From NCBI RefSeq assembly GCF_002705925.1, contig NZ_NKRE01000001.1, positions 1,988,810-2,052,809 of the forward strand: a stretch of DNA of 64,000 bases. The letters run 5' to 3'. Below are positions 57,084-64,000 of the stretch, piece by piece. Position numbers and translations under genes: made by a program. Every line of letters begins with the position of its first letter. Position 1 is the stretch's first letter. The notes below the pieces were generated by a model. That model worked only from the letters and a program-made list of their open reading frames with translations, had not been told where the DNA came from and searched no databases. This DNA comes from Mycobacterium ostraviense. GTDB taxonomy: Bacteria > Actinomycetota > Actinomycetes > Mycobacteriales > Mycobacteriaceae.

Positions 57084-60000
57084 GTCACCGTCACCTTCAC
57101 CGCCGGCGAGTACACCAGCCCACCGGCGCAGCCGACCCGCACCAGCGCCCACCACTGGCCGGGTTCCAGCCACGGCGGCGGGGTTACGTCGAATGCAAGC
57201 TCCACCGTGCCGCCGGCGGGCAAGACAGCAGCTCGTACGGCCGGACCGAGCCACTCCCAGGTGCCCCAGGGGCTGATCAGGTGGGCCTCGACTGCCACCT
57301 CGGCTCCGGCACGGCTGCCGAGGGTGACGGTGAGGCGGGCCGAGTCCCCGGCGGCCACGTCGATGTCTGCCGGCCCGTCGAGGAGGTAGGCCAGCTCCTG
57401 CTGAGGTGTCCCGACCGCGAGGACGCACACGTCCTCGACCACCTGCCGCCACGCGGCCGGCGCCTCCCGGTCGGTGACGGCCAGCTGGGCCCGGACCGGA
57501 TACAGCCCCGGCGGCGTGTCGGCCGGGATCATCACAACGACATCGGCTTCCAGGTATTCACCGGCACCCAAGGTGAACGGCAGCCGGGCCGGCGCCACCG
57601 ACCAGCCGCCGGGGCACACCACATCCACCGTGCCGCTCAACGCGGAGTCGCTGCAGTCGCTGGCGGCGGTGACATTCAACACCACCTGTTCTCCCGCCTC
57701 GGTATTGACCAGCCGGGGATGTAGGTGGGCGACGGCCGGCAGTCCGCCCAGCGGAGCCGGGCCGCGGTTGTGCAGCCAGTAACGGGCATACAGCGGCTGC
57801 GCCGTTTCGGCTTGCGGCGCGAGCTCGGCGTCGCCGGGCGTCCCGCTGATGTCGAGCCGGGCCACCACGGTCGCGACCTGGTAGCCGTGCAGGTCGATTG
57901 ATCGCTTGCGCTGCCGCGGGGATTCCAGCAGGTCGGCCAACTGGAATCCGGCTACCTTACCGACGTCGGAGCCGATCCGGACGCGGGTAGCGGCCCCGGT
58001 GGTCTCCACCAGCCGAAGCGCCACCACCGCGGGATCGACCGGCCGGGCGCTGCCGGCCGTCAACGGGTTGCCCGCCGCTTTGAGCGCGCCCAGGTGAACC
58101 GCATCGGCGGGTTCGACCTGCAGCAGCGAGCCGACCTCCGGCAGCCTTGGCGCCGATTTTCGCGGGGTCACCGCGATGAGGGGATGGGAGAACTGCGCGC
58201 TGCGGGCCGGGAGCCCGGCGCGACGCCAGTCGCCGTCAGCGCAGACCAGGGCGTAGTCGAAATCGTGTGTCCAATGCTGCAGTTGGAAGTTAGAGCCGTC
58301 GGGCGCGGTGCGCCGCGGTTCGTCGATCCAGACACCGGACGGCCAGCCGGTGCAGGAGCGCATCAGCGCGGTATGCAAGGTGCCCTCTGTGTCGACGGCG
58401 AAGCTGGGCACCCCACGGTTGAGCAGCGCCACCGTGCGGGCCTCGAAGGGTTGCATCGCAGCCGGTGCCTGTTGACTGACTTCGATCTCGGCGTCGCCGA
58501 GGTCGGCGATCACCGAGGTGATCGCCGCGGCGAGGTTGGCGTCGTCACGGCCGTCGATAACCAGCACCGGCAGCGCGCCCGGCGCGCGCAGGTCCGCGCC
58601 GGGCACCCAGACCGCCGGCAACGGCGCCGCGGCGGGCACCCACACCCTGGCCCGGCCAGTCTCGGCCAGCTGCCGTTGGAGTTCGGCGGTGTATGCGGGG
58701 TCGGCCTCGGCCAACACCGCCTTGGCGAATACGTTGCGGTCCGGCCCGCCGAGCGTGATCCGGGTATCCGGCAGGTTGGAGTCCACGTCGAGGTTGCCGT
58801 AGCGCGGCTTGTTGGCGCCGCTGCAGGTGGCCGTGACGCCGGCGCGAACCAGCGCGACCATCAGCTCGCGCGCCATGGGGCCCGACATTGTCTCGTCGGG
58901 CGAGACCACCTCGGCGACCGAAACCGCCCGGACGGCGTCGCTGCCGGCGCGGACCCGCGCCGCCGACGACAGGCCGAACCAGCCGTAGGCCGGGTCGTCC
59001 AGCGTCCACGGGTGCTCGGCGGTGTCGACCGAGCGGTGCTTCGATTCACCGGCGCGGTGCAGCAGCGCGAAACCGCGTCCGACGACGGCATCGCCCACCT
59101 CGCTGACCGGCATGCCGCCCCGAACCGGGCACGGCCAGCGCAGCCGCAGCAAGCGGTCTTCGCCGGTGAACCCGTCGACCGTGGTGCGGCAGTCGATGCG
59201 GGGCACGCCGTTCCACAGGGTCAGGGTTTGCGTGTAGCGCAAGACCGTACCGATCCGGCCGCGCACCACCAGCCGCTGGCCCAGCGGGCACCGGTAGGCC
59301 CGCACCTGCGCCGGCGATTCCGACGAGCAGACCACCGGCCCCTTGGGCAGCAGGTGCCACGGACCCTCACCCTGCGTCGGGTGCGCGGGGTATTCCTCGT
59401 AGACGGCAAGCTCGTTGCCCACCTGGCCGTCGGCGATGAGCTGACGACCGTCCTGCATCAGCGAAGACACCGCTCCGCCGCGCGCGGGGTCGACGGTCAA
59501 GCGGTAGTGCTCGTTGGCGATCGCGTCACCGGATGCCGGTTGCCAGCCGGCCGGGCCGTCGGCCGCGTCCAGTCGGTAACACCGCCAGCCCAGCGACGGC
59601 ATGTCCGGCGCCAGCCAGGTGATCGTCCGCCCGTCGTGCTCGACGAGTGCGGGAACCTCGGCGCCCTCGCAGTCATAGACCCGCACCCCGGCGACCTGCG
59701 GCGCTTCGAGCCGCACCGTGACGATGTCGGTGCGCCGGTGGGTCAGCGGGTTCCACACGACGACGGCGCCCTCGGTAGCATCGACCAGGCCGGAAATTGA
59801 CGCCAGCGCGTTGTCGCGGGCGGTGCGGCCCAGTTCCCACGCGTCACGCCAGCCGGTCAGCAGATCGAGGTAAACCTGGTCGGATTCCGACCCGGTGATC
59901 GCGTCGTGGTGCGCGCCGTAGGCCAACTGCACCCAGGCCTTGGCCAACGCCGCCTGCGGATACCGGGCGCCGGTCAACACCGCGGCGAACACGGCGAATC

Positions 60001-61255
60001 GTTCGGCGTCCAACACCGCGTTCTCGGCGGCCCGATTGGCTTGCTTGGTGTCGATGTACGAGACGTCCTTGCCGGTGTAGATCGGGTTCATGTCGCGGGT
60101 CTGCGGCGACGGCACGGCACCACGCTCGGCGAGTTCGGTGCGCACCGCCGCGAAGAACTCCCGCGGCAGCCCGCACACGAACCGCGGCCAGGTGTAGCGC
60201 GCGGCCCAGTCGCGGTGGATCTCGGTCACCCACTTGTTCGGCGGGGTGTAGTCGGTTCCGACCGGCAGCAGGACGTTCCGGGTCAGCGCAACCCTTTTGA
60301 GCTGGTCGAAAAGCGCATACGTGGCTTCCTCCGCCTCGGCCAGCGAGGTCGACGAGTCCATCCACCAGCCCGCCGAATAGTGTGCCGGCATGTAGTGGGT
60401 GAGCAATCCGCGGCCCGACGGCGAGATCCACTCGAACTCGCTGGAAAACTGCATCCGGTCAACCGGGCCGCCTTGGGTGGGGCCCCATTGATGGTGTGGC
60501 CCACGAGCCCACGAACTCGACGTCAGTCCCGCGTCGGCGGCAATGCCGGGGAATTGCGGGTCGTGGCCGAACACGTCGAGCTGCCAGGCGGTGGCCGGAT
60601 CAGCACCCAGCACGTGACGTTGAAAACCACTGCCGTGCACCAAGTTTCGAATCGTCGTCTCCGGACCGGTGAGATTGGTGTTGGGCTCGTTGTAGGTGCC
60701 GCCCATCACCTCGACACGTCCCTCGGCCAGGAACCGGCGCAGATCGGCACGGTCCTCGGGGTGGGTGTCCCAGTACGGCTTGAGGTAGTCGACTTCGGCG
60801 AGCACGAACTTGTAGTCGGGATCGCGACGCGCCAGCTCCAGATGGGCGCGCACGAGTTCGAAGCCATTGGCCTGTCGGGCCCGCCCCGGCGGGTCTTCAC
60901 GCCACTGGCTGGTGTAGCCGGCCTGGGTGTTCCACCACACGGGGTCATAGTGGAAGTGGCTGACCATGTACATGGTCCAGCCCGGCTCGGCCACCGTGAA
61001 TTCGAAAGCCAGACCCGCTCTAGGGGCGCGCACCCGCGCGGGCAGCCGCGACCCCACCACCGGCCGGTCCACCGAGACCGCGATCTCGACCATCTCTTCG
61101 CCGGAAGCCACGACCGTCTCCCCGCGCAGGCCGTCACCGTCGACGCGCAGCGGTGTCGGTTCGGCGCATCCGGCGACGATGACGCGTACCAGTTGCAGCG
61201 GCTGGCCGGGCGGGCCTACGAACCGCTCGGTCGATGCCGCCGAAACCAGTTGCAT
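57080..61255 (-). CDS. GH38 alpha-mannosidase
   Basis: A 1391-residue glycosidase resembling Rv0648 but longer than the 1215 I recall there. Metal-site HFHYDPVWW (His100, His102, Asp104) and nucleophile Asp227 in WQLDVFGHDPQFPG are intact; NPIYTGKDVS and YGAHHDAITGSESDQ are further family blocks. The middle is the mannosidase beta domain. The C-terminal third has NEW3-like beta domains (GSVD-type, VVMIPADTPPGLYPVRAQLA) and TLGSRAGAEVAVEAHLISPW. There is no signal peptide, so it is probably cytoplasmic, releasing mannose from oligosaccharides. First gene of the operon with the next two. Confidence 0.93.
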   Translation of the reverse strand: MQLVSAASTERFVGPPGQPLQLVRVIVAGCAEPTPLRVDGDGLRGETVVASGEEMVEIAVSVDRPVVGSRLPARVRAPRAGLAFEFTVAEPGWTMYMVSHFHYDPVWWNTQAGYTSQWREDPPGRARQANGFELVRAHLELARRDPDYKFVLAEVDYLKPYWDTHPEDRADLRRFLAEGRVEVMGGTYNEPNTNLTGPETTIRNLVHGSGFQRHVLGADPATAWQLDVFGHDPQFPGIAADAGLTSSSWARGPHHQWGPTQGGPVDRMQFSSEFEWISPSGRGLLTHYMPAHYSAGWWMDSSTSLAEAEEATYALFDQLKRVALTRNVLLPVGTDYTPPNKWVTEIHRDWAARYTWPRFVCGLPREFFAAVRTELAERGAVPSPQTRDMNPIYTGKDVSYIDTKQANRAAENAVLDAERFAVFAAVLTGARYPQAALAKAWVQLAYGAHHDAITGSESDQVYLDLLTGWRDAWELGRTARDNALASISGLVDATEGAVVVWNPLTHRRTDIVTVRLEAPQVAGVRVYDCEGAEVPALVEHDGRTITWLAPDMPSLGWRCYRLDAADGPAGWQPASGDAIANEHYRLTVDPARGGAVSSLMQDGRQLIADGQVGNELAVYEEYPAHPTQGEGPWHLLPKGPVVCSSESPAQVRAYRCPLGQRLVVRGRIGTVLRYTQTLTLWNGVPRIDCRTTVDGFTGEDRLLRLRWPCPVRGGMPVSEVGDAVVGRGFALLHRAGESKHRSVDTAEHPWTLDDPAYGWFGLSSAARVRAGSDAVRAVSVAEVVSPDETMSGPMARELMVALVRAGVTATCSGANKPRYGNLDVDSNLPDTRITLGGPDRNVFAKAVLAEADPAYTAELQRQLAETGRARVWVPAAAPLPAVWVPGADLRAPGALPVLVIDGRDDANLAAAITSVIADLGDAEIEVSQQAPAAMQPFEARTVALLNRGVPSFAVDTEGTLHTALMRSCTGWPSGVWIDEPRRTAPDGSNFQLQHWTHDFDYALVCADGDWRRAGLPARSAQFSHPLIAVTPRKSAPRLPEVGSLLQVEPADAVHLGALKAAGNPLTAGSARPVDPAVVALRLVETTGAATRVRIGSDVGKVAGFQLADLLESPRQRKRSIDLHGYQVATVVARLDISGTPGDAELAPQAETAQPLYARYWLHNRGPAPLGGLPAVAHLHPRLVNTEAGEQVVLNVTAASDCSDSALSGTVDVVCPGGWSVAPARLPFTLGAGEYLEADVVVMIPADTPPGLYPVRAQLAVTDREAPAAWRQVVEDVCVLAVGTPQQELAYLLDGPADIDVAAGDSARLTVTLGSRAGAEVAVEAHLISPWGTWEWLGPAVRAAVLPAGGTVELAFDVTPPPWLEPGQWWALVRVGCAGGLVYSPAVKVTVT

Positions 61256-61264
61256 GACCGCACC

Positions 61265-61547
61265 TTACGGTGCCTTACCCGCACGACGAAGACGTTCGCC
61301 CACCGCACCCGCCGCCGCCTGCACCTCCGCCGGCTCCAGCACCTCGAACTCGGCACCCACGAGGGCGCGGCGCTGATCGCGTGCCGCAGGAACTCGCGTG
61401 CGTCGCCTCATCCGGATCGAGCAGCAGCGGCGGCAACGCCGCGCCTGCGCCGAGCCGGTAGCCGCCGCTGAAGCCCTTGCTCGCTGCCACCGGATAACCA
61501 AGCTCGCGCCGACGCTCGACGTCGCGCCGCACGCTGCGGCCGGTCAC
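61265..61547 (-). pseudogene. WYL/YafY-type regulator relic
   Basis: Two pieces in different frames on the minus strand. VTGRSVRRDVERRRELGYPV, then ASKGFSGGYRLGAGAALPPL (from about 61547), is the recognition end of a DeoR/YafY helix-turn-helix. ALVGAEFEVLEPAEVQAAAG then AVGERLRRAGKAP to 61265 is the C-terminal end of a WYL protein. The central WYL domain and the first helices are missing. It abuts the DinB relic on the other strand. Confidence 0.75.
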
Positions 61548-61563
61548 CGACGGTCCGGCGGAA

Positions 61564-61695
61564 GGACACTACGCCCGGTACACATTGAGTGAATTGATCC
61601 TGCACATCAACCGTGAGGCGATCCATCACGGCGCTGAGATCGCATGTCTGCGAGACCTTTACCTGCACAACCAGTTGCACGACCGAAAGGATTGA
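61564..61695 (+). pseudogene. C-terminal remnant of a DinB/DUF664 protein
   Basis: The frame reads GHYARYTLSELILHINREAI, then HHGAEIACLRDLYLHNQLH and a stop at 61693-61695. The H-x-x-x-E-x-x-x-H-x-x-E-I pattern is the last metal helix of DinB-fold proteins. The N-terminal three quarters are missing, deleted at the junction with the WYL relic. Two bases later a second DinB-like frame begins. Confidence 0.7.
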
Positions 61696-61697
61696 CA

Positions 61698-62259
61698 ATG
61701 TCGGCCCTTGCCGCTCCGGTCACCGATGAGCGCAGCGCCCTGCGCGAGTTCCTGGCCTATCACCAGAGCGCCTATTTCGCAGTGTCTTACGGCCTGACCG
61801 ACAACCAGGCGGGGCGGTCTTATCAAACACGTCACCGGTATGCAAAGGGTATGGATGGCAAGGGTGGCCGCCGCGCCGGACGCCCTGCAGGAGGATCCGC
61901 GGCCGTTAGAGCAACGCACCGCCGAACACGCCAACGAATTTGTGATGCGGCCCGAGGAAACTCTTGCGGGTTCACTCGAGGCATTTGCCGCGCAGAACGC
62001 GGAATCGCTGCGGCTGGTCGACACCACTGATCTCGACGCCGCGGTGCCGGTCCCGCGGGACGCCCCCTGGTTTCCCAAGGACGTCAAAGCCTGGTCGGTG
62101 CGCTGGGTCATCCTGCACGTGATCAACGAACTGGCCCGCCATGCCGGGCACGCCGACATCGTCCGGGAAAGCATCGACGGGGCCACCATGTACGAATTGA
62201 TCGCCGGCCTGGAGAAGTGGCAGCCGCAGCCGTGGCTGAAACCCTGGCAACCCAAATAG
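61698..62259 (+). pseudogene. DinB/DUF664 family protein, frameshifted
   Basis: Starts ATG 61698 (MSALAAPVTDERSALREFLA, then YHQSAYFAVSYGLTDNQAG) and moves to another frame near 61815-61825 (LIKHVTGMQRVWMARVAAAP), continuing RWVILHVINELARHAGHADI and ending at 62259. A few residues expected at the join (linker before GGLIKH) also seem missing. The metal-binding His pattern (HVINELARHAGH) remains. A short reading from ATG 61840 (139 residues) could be translated, but would lack the first helix. DinB-fold proteins often bind thiols or metals in stress responses. Confidence 0.7.
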
Positions 62260-62261
62260 AC

Positions 62262-62323
62262 CGCCGAACGTGTACTCAGTGCGAAAATCCGCGCCGATTT
62301 TCGCAGTACATACACGTTCGGCG
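62262..62323. repeat. 62-bp nested palindrome between DinB relic and ABC1 kinase
   Basis: Outer arms of 13 perfect bases (CGCCGAACGTGTA at 62262-62274, complement at 62311-62323) enclose inner arms of 10 (TGCGAAAATC at 62280-62289, complement at 62296-62305). There is no U-tract. It resembles the palindrome at 42501-42554 in size and setting and may be a dispersed mycobacterial element. Confidence 0.7.
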
Positions 62324-62415
62324 AAGGCATAGCCCATTCGTTGGCCGCTATTGCCGCGGGTGAGGCGGCGCACGCAAATTGTGAGTCGGCTCCACCAATT
62401 TGGCACACTGCACAG

Positions 62416-63765
62416 ATGAGTTCCACCAAACACCGCGACGTGGCCAAGCTCGACCGGGTGCCGTTGCCGGTCGAAGCGGCCCGGGTCGCCACCACTGGTT
62501 GGCAGGTCACCCGCACCGCTGCTCGGGTGCTCACCAGGCTGCCGGGCAAGGGTCCGTGGCAGCAGAAGATCATCAAGGAAATCCCGCAGACCTTTGCCGA
62601 TCTGGGCCCCACGTATGTGAAGTTCGGGCAAATCATCGCCTCCAGCCCAGGGGCGTTCGGCGAGTCGTTGTCGCGTGAATTCCGCACCCTGCTGGACCAG
62701 GTGCCGCCGGCCGACACCGACGAGGTGCACCGGCTTTTCGTCGAGGAGCTCGGCGACGAGCCGGCCAAGCTGTTCGCCACGTTCGAAGAAGAGCCGTTCG
62801 CCTCCGCGTCGATCGCCCAGGTGCACTACGCGACCCTGAAGACCGGCGAGGACGTGGTGGTCAAGATCCAGCGACCGGGCATTCGCCGCCGGGTGGCCGC
62901 CGACCTGCAGATCTTGAAGCGTTTCGCACAGGCCGTCGAACTGGCCAAGCTGGGCCGCCGGCTCTCGGCCCAAGACGTGGTCGCCGACTTCTCCGACAAC
63001 CTGGCCGAGGAGTTGGACTTCCGGCTGGAAGCGCAATCGATGGAGGCGTGGGTCTCGCACCTGCACGCCTCCCCGCTGGGCCGCAACATCCGGGTGCCGC
63101 ACGTACACTGGGACTTCACCAGCGAGCGGGTGCTGACCATGGAGAAGGTGCAGGGCATCCGCATCGACAACGTCGCCGCCATCCGCAAGGCCGGATTCGA
63201 CGGCACCGAACTCGTCAAGGCGCTGCTGTTCAGCGTGTTCGAGGGCGGGCTGCGGCATGGCCTGTTCCACGGCGACCTGCACGCGGGCAACCTGTACGTC
63301 GATGACCAGGGCCGCATCGTGTTCTTCGACTTCGGGATCATGGGCCGCATCGATCCCCGTACCCGCTGGCTGCTGCGCGAGCTGGTCTATGCCCTGCTGG
63401 TCAAGAAGGACCATGCCGCCGCCGGCAAGATAGTCGTGTTGATGGGCGCCGTCGGGACCATGAAGCCCGAGGCCCAGGCCGCCAAAGACCTGGAGAAGTT
63501 CACCACCCCGCTTACCATGCAATCGCTGGGCGAGATGTCGTATGCCGATATCGGCCGGCAGCTGTCGGCGCTGGCCGACGCCTACGACGTCAAGCTGCCC
63601 CGCGAGCTGGTGCTGATCGGCAAGCAGTTCTTGTACGTCGAGCGCTACATGAAGCTGCTGGCACCGAAGTGGCAGATGATGTCGGACCCGCAGCTCACCG
63701 GGTACTTCGCCAACTTCATGGTCGAGGTCAGCCGCGAGCATCAGTCCGACGTCGAAGTCCAGTAG
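62416..63765 (+). CDS. ABC1/UbiB-family atypical kinase
   Basis: A 449-residue protein resembling Rv0647c. The ABC1 KxGQ motif is YVKFGQIIASSPGAFG (near 70), followed by ASIAQVHYATLKTGEDVVVK (the Ala-rich loop replacing the glycine loop), the invariant Lys in VVVKIQRPG, ExD-type AEELDFRLEA, catalytic HGDLHAGNLYV and metal DFG in FFDFGIMG. ATG 62416 is used; an in-frame TTG at 62341 adds 25 residues and cannot be excluded. UbiB-like proteins support lipid or quinone metabolism. lipG follows after 18 bases. Confidence 0.92.
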   Translation: MSSTKHRDVAKLDRVPLPVEAARVATTGWQVTRTAARVLTRLPGKGPWQQKIIKEIPQTFADLGPTYVKFGQIIASSPGAFGESLSREFRTLLDQVPPADTDEVHRLFVEELGDEPAKLFATFEEEPFASASIAQVHYATLKTGEDVVVKIQRPGIRRRVAADLQILKRFAQAVELAKLGRRLSAQDVVADFSDNLAEELDFRLEAQSMEAWVSHLHASPLGRNIRVPHVHWDFTSERVLTMEKVQGIRIDNVAAIRKAGFDGTELVKALLFSVFEGGLRHGLFHGDLHAGNLYVDDQGRIVFFDFGIMGRIDPRTRWLLRELVYALLVKKDHAAAGKIVVLMGAVGTMKPEAQAAKDLEKFTTPLTMQSLGEMSYADIGRQLSALADAYDVKLPRELVLIGKQFLYVERYMKLLAPKWQMMSDPQLTGYFANFMVEVSREHQSDVEVQ

Positions 63766-63783
63766 AGGTCTAGCGGAGGTCTG

Positions 63784-64000
63784 GTGGAGGTTCGCAGCGG
63801 CACCGCGGTCGCGGGGCAGGTGAAGCTGTACTACGAGGACATGGGTGATCCCGACGACCCACCCGTGCTGTTGATCATGGGTCTGGGTGCCCAACTGCTG
63901 CTGTGGCGGACCGCCTTCTGCGAAAAGCTCGTCGCCCAGGGTCTGCGCGTCATCCGTTACGACAACCGCGACGTCGGCCTGTCCAGCAGGACCGAGCACG
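63784..64000 (+). CDS. lipG: alpha/beta hydrolase LipG, start only
   Basis: The first 72 residues of an alpha/beta hydrolase resembling Rv0646c, cut by the right edge. Start GTG 63784 behind GCGGAGG. It has LYYEDMGDPDDPPVLLIMGL, the oxyanion-type LIMGLGAQLLLW and VIRYDNRDVGLSSRTEH, all typical of LipG. The catalytic triad lies beyond the window. Co-directional with the ABC1 kinase. Confidence 0.88.
   Translation, partial: MEVRSGTAVAGQVKLYYEDMGDPDDPPVLLIMGLGAQLLLWRTAFCEKLVAQGLRVIRYDNRDVGLSSRTEH

Noticed and set aside
58094..59800. 568-residue open frame on the plus strand
   Set aside because: Antisense shadow of the mannosidase gene, low-complexity Arg/Gly/Gln-rich, no recognisable domain.

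Overview
The window is chromosomal DNA from a Mycobacterium that is not M. tuberculosis. It is GC-rich. Gene content and order largely follow the M. tuberculosis block Rv0646c-Rv0713, read in reverse here (comparison made from memory). Most genes lie on the minus strand. Rifampicin-region residues of RpoB and streptomycin-region residues of RpsL are wild type.

Layout from left to right. (1) 1-7.3 kb: a frameshifted DUF222/HNH (13E12-family) gene cut by the window edge, two tandem DUF4436 membrane proteins, a formylglycine-generating enzyme, a lipoprotein and the arylsulfatase AtsA that the enzyme should activate. (2) 7.6-13.5 kb: the S10 ribosomal operon, rpsJ to rpsQ. (3) 13.5-16.5 kb: a decayed ORF, then a divergent TetR/MFS-efflux pair with a 37-bp operator. 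(4) 16.5-29 kb: a full mycofactocin locus (mftA-G with divergent mftR), a DUF2332 gene, a decayed YcaO plus thiazolinyl-imide-reductase-like pair, a ferredoxin reductase and a mycofactocin-type short-chain dehydrogenase with a KstR-like box. (5) 29-34.6 kb: a SHOCT membrane protein and the str operon (rpsL, rpsG, fusA, tuf). (6) 34.9-42.5 kb: a TetR regulator, two DUF3060 proteins, a four-gene acyl-CoA operon (fadE8-echA4-paaX-echA5), the LpqP esterase and endonuclease IV. (7) 42.6-50.4 kb: rpoB-rpoC with a terminator and promoter. (8) 50.6-55.4 kb: mkl (MceG ATPase), a carotenoid oxygenase with divergent TetR, and rplJ-rplL with a leader RNA. (9) 55.5-64 kb: a sugar operon (GH38 mannosidase, Rv0649-like protein, ROK glucokinase), relics of WYL and DinB genes, an ABC1 kinase and the start of lipG.

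Functional links. AtsA carries the CSPTR sulfatase motif and sits beside its likely maturase. mftA-F make and glycosylate the redox cofactor mycofactocin; MftG and the dehydrogenase are likely users. The most unusual item is the broken YcaO/reductase pair beside the mycofactocin genes, which looks like a dead azoline-type peptide-modification module. Several clean palindromes probably mark TetR-family operators. Compared with the recalled M. tuberculosis order, mmpS5-mmpL5-Rv0678, the ceramidase gene Rv0669c and the toxin-antitoxin island between mkl and rpoB are absent from their places.
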